This document shows, piece by piece, positions 55,960 through 64,000 of a stretch of 64,000 bases of DNA. This DNA comes from Branchiostoma belcheri (lineage: Eukaryota; Chordata; Leptocardii; Amphioxiformes; Branchiostomatidae). A program made the translations under genes and the position numbers. Where the stretch lies: contig NW_017804187.1 in the NCBI RefSeq assembly GCF_001625305.1, forward strand, positions 2,089,030 to 2,153,029. Direction: 5' to 3'. Within the stretch, counting starts at the first letter, position 1; the number at the start of each line of letters is the position of its first letter. The notes under the pieces are model-generated. The model was not told the origin of the DNA, made no database searches, and saw only the letters and a list, made by a program, of their open reading frames with translations.

Positions 55960-58900
55960 TTACAACTCTGGATGATCATTTTCGTTATTACCTACATCTG
56001 ATTTAGTATTGCATGTGTCCTCACAATGTTCAAGAGCATCCTTATACAACATCCTAACAACCTCGTATGGGCACGAAACCTGATGCCATCCGGGAAAATG
56101 TTCCTCTCGCTCGTTCACCATCATCATCACCCTGAACTTTGACCCTGCGGGGTCATTGGGTCGTGACCCGTTGGGGTCATCAGGTCGTGACCCCTGTGGT
56201 GCATCATGGGAAGTTGCTCTCCCTTGTTCCGATTGGTCGCATGGGGAGGTACCGTCGCACTTGTACAAAACAAGAGCGAGGTTTGCTCCGAACGGTGAAA
56301 TTTGAGATGTACGGAAAACGCGGTTCGTGTGCTTGGCAAAGTTGTCTGCCCTCAGAAGGGTCGTGTCCTTAAATAACCCCAGGAGGCTGTAGAGGGGAAC
56401 CAGCGTCTCTGTGTGGCCGAACAGGAACTGTGCTCTCAAGCTGAGGAGGGGCAGATAATACTGTAACAATACTAAATCAAACTTCATTGCACAATAATTG
56501 TAAAAGGAATATTAGTAGGTAAAGTATGGCATCAATTGCCATATGACAAACAAGACTGACCTACCTACCATAAGTTAGACTACTAACTAGTATAGACTAA
56601 TTTTACTGTAAATGGTCAGATTTCTGGCATTTAGGTCGTATAGTCAAACCTCGTCTCAGGAACCACTCAAGGGACTGAGGAAAAGTGGTTGTTGAGGAGG
56701 CAATTACTAATGTCTAGTTGTTGCTCAGGCAGGGTTCTGGATAGTCTCTGCATTTCTTGAGGAAGTGCAACATAGATTTTCCCCAGGCACAGTTCTAGAT
56801 ACACAGTCTGTATGCATTAAGTCTCAGGTCTCGTATGCGTGGACTAGAATCTAGAACTGTACCTGACCATGGTTCTGAATTAAGTACAGTTCTGGAAATA
56901 ACAAATTTCTCTCTCTTTCTTTGTCTCTCTCTTTCACTCTCCCCCCTCTCTCTTTTTCTCTCTCTCTCTCCAGTTTGGATGCCCTTCCTAATGCCAACCC
57001 AAGCCCTAGTAGGGCCCAGGATCCCTCTAACTGACCTGCTCTCGTTTCCCGAGACAAAGCCCTCCATAGGTTTTAGCATCTCCTTCAGCAGATGACATGC
57101 AGGTCTGTAGTTCAGCCTGTGGCCGTATCCATGCTTCCAGTAGGACTTCAGGTCAGACAGGTACTCAAGCACCTAGTAGGGAAAGGATAAAGAACTGTTT
57201 AGTCTACTGAGGAAGACCAGAGTGACTGGTTGAAAACTCTAGGTGAATTTCATTGTGTTGGATCAAAAGAATTAACTTTAAACACTTAAAAGCCATTTAG
57301 TTGATCACACACTTTAAAGTACAACATGAATTGTAGCCTATTTACTGTACAATATGTACTAGAATCACATATACTTGAATTGTAACAAGAAACAAAACAT
57401 ATATACTTAAGTGTTCTAAAAAGCATGCATAATATGGGGTAATGAAATTTGCTATTTGAATGCATTTATTTGTCTATTATTTAATTGTTTGGCACAGAGT
57501 CCATGATAAAAGTACAGCAATCACTCATACACAACTATTTTTCTAAAAGTTGTGTGACTGAACTGTTGGACAATTTTTACCTGTAGATGTTGAGGTGTGA
57601 ACAGGTCACACCAGATGGAGCGGCCTCCGTAAACAGCTGTCTCCATGGCACAGATGGTCCACATCACCTTCAGGTGAACTGGGGTGGCAAAAAGACAAAC
57701 ATGTAAACAAAAATATCACACTCATTGCAATACATTGATGAAGGTTTAATAGACATCCAGATATTAAAACAATACTCATAGGAAATGTCTGTTCAGCTGT
57801 TTTTTCCAGTTGCTCATGTATATGTGTTAACGGTTCTGTTAGTTCATTAGTGACACTGAAGAAGAGTGGTGGATGTCACTCGAAACGTCCGGAAATTATC
57901 TCTCTAATTTATCTAGTAGTAGAGTTCAAATTTCCTATGAGCACTCATTGTAATGTTTCTTTATTTCTTTTTTTTCAAGCTGTAAGATATGCCAGAAAAA
58001 AATGATTTTGGAAACTGACGTTTTCAGACGTTTCAGGTAGCATCCACTACCTTTCATTAGTGACACTGGAGACCTCTCAAATTCAGTTTTATAAACAGGA
58101 ACTACACATTCATCCATTGTTCTCTGAGTGTCTCTCACTGCTATTAATAACACTGTTGCCACAATACTATCAATAGAAGTTGGCGTGCCTTGTTCAAGGA
58201 TGTATTATTTAATGTTGGATAGTTTCCTATTGTTGTCATTACAAAGCATGCTAGCACAACCAGGATGTATTATTTATGCTGCGTCACCTCAAACGTACTT
58301 GTGTGATGTGAGAAGATAATAAAAGATGGGGGAGAGCCATTATTCACTTATTTGATCACATACTCAAAAATACAACATTGTAACCCAAGGGCTAAATTGC
58401 AGTGTTTTAAAAGATCTTTACAATACGTACTATAAGCATCTATGTTAGACTTCTAACACAACACTAATGCAGGCTACTCATGAGAATATGTGAAGACAAC
58501 AACAAGTTCAAGTAAGTAACTAAGTCAAGAAAAACATGCAAGTTTAGGCCACAACAATTTAGTTTCTTTCTTCTTGGTCATTTTAAGGTGAACAGATTGC
58601 AACTAGACATTACAAAAGCACAGAAAATTTGAAAGAGGCAGGAAAACTTGAATATGACTGTATTCACTGTAGCATCAAGGACATTATACTACATAATATC
58701 CTTGGTATCATAAATTAAACTGGGTCCAGGCCTGAATGTTTTCATTTTCCTGAGATAAGCATTATGTCATTAAAAAAAATGGAACCAGCAAATTAAAATG
58801 GTGTGGCCTTATAAATTCATTTGCCATTCAGCACAAGGTTGTTGTGGCGTGTAGGTCATTCAGTACCAAGGACAGTCCTGACAGGCCTAATTAAAAGAGA

Positions 58901-60573
58901 TGCTGTCCTATGTAGTAAAGTAATTGCTTTCCATTGTGTACCAGAGTTACAATTCATAATTTATTGATGGGGGTGAAGAACTTACAAGCACGTGTAATTG
59001 TCAGTCTTAATTTGAGATCTAATTTCAGATTTATGGGCCCCAGAGTTATGTACATATATGTATCTACCATAACCATATTAATTACTTAGTACAAATGTAT
59101 CTGATAAATTAAGTCAAAAGGCCAAGTTTGCTTAAATCACTTGTATTAGGAGTGTTGAGGCTTGTGATGGAGTATAGCACATTCAGCACCAAGGACAGAC
59201 ACAGATACCATTATTATAGGATGTCAGCTTGATAATTTATCATATTACATGTAACAGTATCCGTAAAATAACCTGTACTGAACTCAGTGGGCATGATAAA
59301 TGTACAATAAAGGTCTTCATTGATTCATAAAATCCTTAACTACTAGTAATTCCCCTGAAGTGGCATTATAGCTCATTCAGCACCAAGGACAGACACAACC
59401 ATTGTTATTGGATGCTATTTTAGGCAGTAGGGATACAGTAGCTACTACAATTATTTGTTTAGATTGGTGACATGCTAGCATGCTGCCAAACTGCAGACAC
59501 AAGCCTAAAGATGAGTCCTTAATTTTCTGGGTGGTAAAAATCAGCCCAGGGTCCTCCCAGTAACCGTTTTTTTGTTCAGAATTTATGGCATTTTTGCTCC
59601 ATGAATGTCGATATACATATATTGGGATAGTGTTTCAACTCAGTATGTAGATAAGTGACTAGAATATTGACTTTAAGAAATCTGGTTTCTGAGCCTTTAA
59701 AACTGCATTGGATGCCTTTAACTCTTTCTCTTGAACAAACAAACATACAAACTTACCAGTGGAGAAATCCAGCAGTACCGAAGGTCCTAACTGTGACGTG
59801 ATGTTCTTCAGCACACCTCTGAGCTCAGGACCGTCCAGAAACTTTGAGACTTCTTGTAAGGCTTCTGGGCTTCCCTCAACTTCTTCTGACCACTTCTTAC
59901 ACTTCTCAAGAAAGCGTAACAGCTTGTCTGTGTGAGCGCCTGCATCAGTCTTAAGTTTCCTGGGGTCGTCTAAGCTATCACCTGATTTTATTTCTTTCAA
60001 CCCGTTCCATACTCCACTTACAAACGCAGAGGCACTGTCTAATGTCCTGTTTGTTGTACTGCTCACAAATCGTAGGCTGTCGGATTTTGCGCCGTGGAAT
60101 ATGGTGGGAAAGCGATGGACGATACGGCCAGCGAGTTCTTCCATCTCGAACTTCCCGGTTTCTGCGAGCATCATGGTGTCCTGCCACTCAAAAGAGTTCT
60201 GCCACCGCCTCATCATGTTCACGATGTCCTTCTCTTTCGAGCCGTAGTGTCGGATTGACGAAACCACGTAGTCGATTTTGCTGATGTCGGGCTTTTTCGG
60301 GTACCGCGTCCCATGCCTCACGAGCATGCTAAGGTGGATGGGCTTGCATTGGCGGAGTTGCGGGCATGTTTCTGACGGAATTCTGTCTCTCTCGGTCCTC
60401 TCGTGCCAGGTGAAAGAAGAGTCGTATTTTGTGTTGGTGGCGAACGCGTCGCGTTTGGCAGAACTGCGCGGGTCCTGGGTGGATGTTCGGCTTGTGAAGC
60501 TGAGGAGCAGCAAGAGGCATGTTGCTACAGGCGGGATTCGAACCCTGGTCCGCTGTTCTAGTCTGATCAACAT
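55960..60573 (-). CDS. MINPP1: multiple inositol polyphosphate phosphatase 1
   Basis: Four minus-strand exons (60573-59757, 57678-57581, 57172-57036, 56440-55960) give 510 residues. A hydrophobic leader (about 17-27) precedes the histidine acid phosphatase signature LVRHGTRYP (nucleophile His87). The proton-donor region FGHTET (His360, Glu362) is in exon 4, and W-H-Y/G-Y-G-x-R-type motifs in exon 3. This matches MINPP1, which removes phosphates from InsP6 and lower inositol phosphates in the ER and secretory path. The C-terminus ends HPEL, close to the SDEL/KDEL type retrieval signals. The first codons (1 to about 16) overlap a tRNA B-box-like sequence, and the frame is open further upstream, so the start is uncertain. 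Intron 1 holds three RE1-like cores and intron 2 a retroelement hairpin. Confidence 0.9.
57201..57285 (+). mobile_element. retroelement tail with CTGAGGA hairpin, copy E
   Basis: CTGAGGAAGACCAG-AGTGA-CTGGTTGAAAA on the plus strand is followed by GTGAATTTCATTGTGTTGGA, as in copies A-C. Only the 3' tip of the element is present. It sits in MINPP1 intron 2. Confidence 0.6.
57845..58080. repeat. two facing hairpin elements in MINPP1 intron 1
   Basis: Plus strand: CTGAAGAAGAGTG-GTGGATGT-CACTCGAAACGTC (57856-57889). Minus strand, about 58000-58075: GAAAGGTAG-TGGATG-CTACCTGAAACGTC. Both share the loop TGGATG and the GAAACGTC end, with different stems. Confidence 0.65.
58859..59392 (+). repeat. three single RE1-like cores in MINPP1 intron 1
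   Basis: TTCAGTACCAAGGACAG at 58859-58875, and TTCAGCACCAAGGACAG at 59182-59198 and 59376-59392, each followed by a few similar bases (ACACA). They lack the TG-rich array context and share the flank CATTCAGCACC. Confidence 0.75.
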
Positions 60574-61046
60574 TGTTGCACCGCAGGGCAGGATTTCACA
60601 ATAGAAGTGTTCCCAGGCTTGAAGGATGGAAAGTATATTATGACATGAATTCCAACAATTAACTTATCAAGCTCATCAATTAAATGTTACATGGAGAATG
60701 GCTTACATTATTCAAAACTAGTCTCATAAATGCATACATACATCTACCTGATTCCAATAAAAAAAGAAAGTTTCATTCATCTATGGGAACCACATGAAGG
60801 AATAGAAAAGTGAAGGTATCATTACTAAGAATCTGTAAGATATTTGCTGGCTCAATCAATTTAGGTTTTGTGGTGTTTTAAAATATCCAAATGCTGCAAG
60901 TTGACTTTACCCAGGAAACACAATCACTAGATACCATTCCATTGTACACACATAGTACATGTCTCCTTTCTACTTCCATCATTTCAGTTCTAACGTTACA
61001 TGAAACGACAATATTAGATGTAACGTTATGGTTTAGACCAACGTAC
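60574..61046. other. MINPP1 upstream flank
   Basis: The MINPP1 frame stays open for about 25 codons upstream without an ATG. CAATAAA-like strings on the plus strand (about 60757) may be chance. No clear promoter box is seen. Confidence 0.4.
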
Positions 61047-61224
61047 CTAGCCATCTCTAGGTGTTCCAAATATATCATCAGATTTGAAATCAGTTGGTAG
61101 ACGCTTTTCTCCAAGATCCTGTGTCCACCTTCTTCAGAATTTTGAGGTGGGTTGGGCATTCCATCACTGTTCATCAGTGCTCTTCTCCATCCCTCATCTT
61201 TGCTCTTTAGATCTTCCTCTCTAT
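61047..61224 (-). CDS. possible isolated coding exon, unknown protein
   Basis: An acceptor CCTAG, an open frame of 60 codons and a GTACGT donor (phase 2) sit on the minus strand. The reading (EEDLKSKDEGWRRALMNSDG, then a Pro-rich turn and LEKSVYQLISNLMIYLEHLE) has a composition typical of real protein, with a likely helix at its end. No family was recognised. It does not join in phase to the MINPP1 first exon. Confidence 0.35.
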
Positions 61225-61439
61225 CTAGGTAGACCGAACTTCATCTAAGGGGGGATGGTAAAATTCGAACTAGGGACAAATTTTCATAGAAGTAATCTTT
61301 TGGATTGTCAATTTTGTTTTATTAATAAGATTTCGATGGAAATATTTCGTTCTGATTCGGTAATATGCATTAAAAATGGATGCGAAGTGCATATAATAAC
61401 TTCTGGGCGTCCCTCTGAATAGTGGACTGGTCCAGATTA

Positions 61440-61558
61440 AATACCCCAATGTCATTTCCGGTTCAGACACTCGCTAGCTTCCGGTTTTCGACAGCGGACG
61501 GCGTTCCTCCGAAAATACCGACTCTTTTCACCTCTCCTGGTCCCAAATCACGACAAAA
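61440..61558 (+). promoter_or_regulatory. CpG-rich putative promoter with TTCCGG motifs
   Basis: TTTCCGG, CTTCCGG and CGGACGGCG fall within 120 bases in an otherwise AT-rich region. CTTCCGG is the reverse of the ETS/GABP core. No TATA box is present, as in housekeeping-type promoters. Confidence 0.4.
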
Positions 61559-61600
61559 ATGTCCGAGGATAGTCAACAAGACAGCAAGAGGCAGAAGACG
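61559..61600 (+). CDS. possible first coding exon (MSEDSQQDSKRQKT)
   Basis: ATG in an AAAATGTCC context opens a polar, Lys/Arg-ended stretch (14 codons) and is followed by GTATGG, a possible donor. Without splicing the frame ends after 53 codons. The start resembles nuclear proteins with a short basic motif, but no family is recognised. Later exons were not found in the window. Confidence 0.35.
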
Positions 61601-61716
61601 GTATGGAAGAACTTATCTTGTCGTCTGTTTGGGCGTATCTTTGGTAGTTTGGTCGCTTGTGGGAGGGGGGAGGGGGGCCCGGCGCGTCTGGACGCATCGG
61701 AAGTGAAGGAATTTTT

Positions 61717-62101
61717 CTAGGAAGCAGACAAAACTCACTCGGCGTTTTGTGACAATTTTTAAACTCTACGTGATAGCAACCGCGAAATTTTAGTCATAAT
61801 AAAAAAGATAAAGTTATAGAACTTGAGAGAATTGAGTTCCGTTTTGCTCGACTGAAGATGGTGTCAAATAAAATTATCAAGGTGTTTCTTGTTTACTGTT
61901 CACCAAGGAGGTTATAACGAAAGTCATCCTTGGTTTGATCTGAAAAATTTATATCTACGTGTGATGACTTCAGTAAAACTCCCTGAAAAATAAGAGGTTT
62001 GGTCACCAGCTCCCAGTGATTAAAAGATGCCCATGTTGGCTCTTGGAGGGCATATAATTTTTGCTGGCAGTCCTATAACGTTAATTGATGCTGTCTTTAA
62101 G

Positions 62102-62136
<35 letters not shown>

Positions 62137-64000
62137 ACAACATGTACCAGCAAGAGACACCCTCCAAGAGATTTGCTTGGCCAGGGTGTGCCGTTTCCTG
62201 TGTCAGAACTTCTCAAAAGTACACGTATGTGAAATCTGAGTATGACATGACTTCCCCTATATGACAGGCATATCGCAACACCTTGCCTTTATTTCTGAAC
62301 CTCAAGTTGATGAGAACCATGTGAAGGAATTCTAGGAACAGCTCACATGTGTTTCTCATTCTTGGCTACTACTAGTATATGTGTCAAATTGCAGTGATAG
62401 TTCCAGTAGGCATACTGGTGCTAGAAAATGGTTGATCTTTACATTTGACAGGTGATAAAATAATTGATGAAAGACTGTACTTCATTCATTGTATTGTTAT
62501 ATGTCTCAAGAAAAGCCAAAGCTTTTAACGTTACTAAGATATTCCAGTTAATCCAGTAAGACCAAGCCCCACTGAAAAATAACTCGTCTTGAAAAACAAC
62601 ACCTCACAGTTGAATGGGGCTGTCTAGTAGTAGTCTGAGCATTGAAAAAATACTGACATAATAGCTCTGAAGTTGAACGACATCTGCTTGACAATCGTGA
62701 TAACTCCATTACTAGTAGATTATGGGTGTGGTCATGTAGTCTACTAGACAATTAAAGTCACAATTGGTCGAGAACACTTACACTTTCACTTGTTTCATTT
62801 CAACAAAATTTCCATAATCTTTCCATCACCTGTTAACAATATTCTGTCAATTTCATAGAAAGCAAACTTGTTGGTCTGATAAAATTGTTATGATACGATA
62901 TAGAGGAATTTAAAGTTGTGAAGGAATTTCCTCTGCATTTGCCTAGCTAGAGACTGCTTCACTGGAAAAAACAAAACGAATTTACCTTCCAATTGCAACA
63001 TAAGCCTTAAGAGATTAGGGAAGCTGTCAGAAACCTTATTTAGTCAGACTCGTGTTACCATGGTGACAATGAACAACAACCCACATGTCTGACAGGCTTC
63101 ACCGACCAACCAGAGCATTCCTGGCATGGGCGTAGCCGTAATCCTGCTCAACTATTGGCTCTAAGCGCTTGCTTTGGACTACTGTAAATCATGTTATATT
63201 CGGGATAGCAAAATTTTGCAGCCTGAGAAAAATAAATGTGTTCATGGAACTATATGTTCACGGAGGTGGCAGGTGCAGAAAAAATGAAGTCTTTCTTTGT
63301 TCACGGATATGATAAGTTTGTGCCCCGTGCTACAGAAGTGACTGCAGAAACAGCAAACATAAAAGTAACTGGAAAAAATCATGAATTACAGTATCCATTT
63401 GTGTTGATAGTTTTCAGGCTTGGTCCACTTGTTGGTTGTCAGAATCACTCAGATTTTGGAAGGAAATCGATGAAGCCAGTTGCCAAAAAAAATCGAAGTC
63501 ATCCTGTGATAGTCCTAAACTAAATGATTTAAATTAAACAGGCCTTAACAGGTGAGTGACCCACACAATGCCCAGGTGTCTGAATTTTTTTTACCTCAGG
63601 CTTTGGCTTTTGGAGGACACTTAATTCTTCACACTGTTCTTTGCAGAAATGTGTATAATTACATTACTCAGCTCAAGGCTGGTGTATTGTTTGAATGGCG
63701 TCACACATGATGTGCCAGTAATTGGCATGACGAAGTGTGCTGCGTACATGTGGTCACAATGGTAAATGCGTGCACACTTAACATGTAGAAAATTCAATAG
63801 ACAGTTTAACAGCCTGTGTCCTTGTGACAGTAAAATGTTCATTATTTTTACATTGTATAATACAGTATGGTTGGTGCCTTGTTAAAACTACATACTTATA
63901 ATTTAAACACAGCTAAATTGAAGTTAATAACCTAGTTAGAAACATTCCACATAAGTAACTCACTAACTCACTGGGTGTGGCATACCCATTATGTTTTACT
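61717..64000. other. no gene recognised up to window end
   Basis: An (AT)n microsatellite lies at about 62105-62133. A 95-codon frame at 63236-63523 has no splice signals or known motif. The region is AT-rich and may be an intron of the gene starting at 61559. Confidence 0.4.

Noticed and set aside
60520..60573. tRNA gene
   Set aside because: Only a B-box and T-arm-like part is present; no acceptor stem, A box or anticodon arm could be folded. The same holds for 17510-17700 and 54585-54840.
63236..63523. 95-codon open frame near the window end
   Set aside because: No recognisable domain, no splice signals, composition like the surrounding AT-rich DNA.

Overview
The window is animal nuclear DNA. 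Every recognisable gene is broken by GT-AG introns, and the introns carry long CA/TG microsatellites, minisatellites, palindromic MITEs, a mariner copy, LINE ends and tRNA-like SINEs. The gene families are metazoan: two inhibitor-of-apoptosis proteins, a CYP3-clan P450, an SLC7 light chain, a BTB-Kelch protein, LDL-receptor class A modules, an F-box protein, a secreted DNase I relative and a MINPP1-type phosphatase. With about one gene per 7 kb and tandem IAP paralogues, the best guess is a lancelet (Branchiostoma) or another invertebrate deuterostome. That is inference; no database was searched.

Layout: 3.0-7.1 kb (+) IAP-A, with three BIRs, UBA and RING. 10.7-14.4 kb (+) IAP-B, a tandem paralogue. 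15.0-25.8 kb (+) a 14-exon CYP3-like P450. 27.1-37.2 kb (-) a 10-exon SLC7 transporter, with a BTB-BACK-Kelch gene (30.7-33.1 kb, +) nested in one of its introns. 37.2-39.0 kb, two minisatellites upstream of SLC7. 40.8-42.9 kb (-) a small secreted protein with two LDL-A modules. 44.0-49.2 kb (+) an F-box/leucine-rich gene, with a degraded mariner in one intron. 49.7-54.5 kb (+) a DNase I-like secreted protein with a C-terminal extension. 56.0-60.6 kb (-) MINPP1. 61.5 kb (+) a possible first exon of a gene running out of the window.

I rebuilt each gene by joining exons at GT-AG sites and checking that reading phase is kept from start to stop. Deduced lengths are 700, 623, 516, 515, 592, 112, 534, 443 and 510 residues. 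The genes do not form one pathway. The clear functional group is the IAP pair, probable E3 ligases that restrain caspases.

Three patterns stand out. (1) A dispersed and tandemly amplified repeat carries TTCAGCACCAAGGACAG, one base away from the core of the vertebrate RE1/NRSE element bound by REST. (2) At least eight exons in five genes have partial copies of only one end of the exon, usually with its splice site, in the neighbouring intron or 3' flank. (3) The DNase I-like protein has lost several catalytic residues. Several retroelement tails also share a hairpin whose stem changes while pairing is kept.
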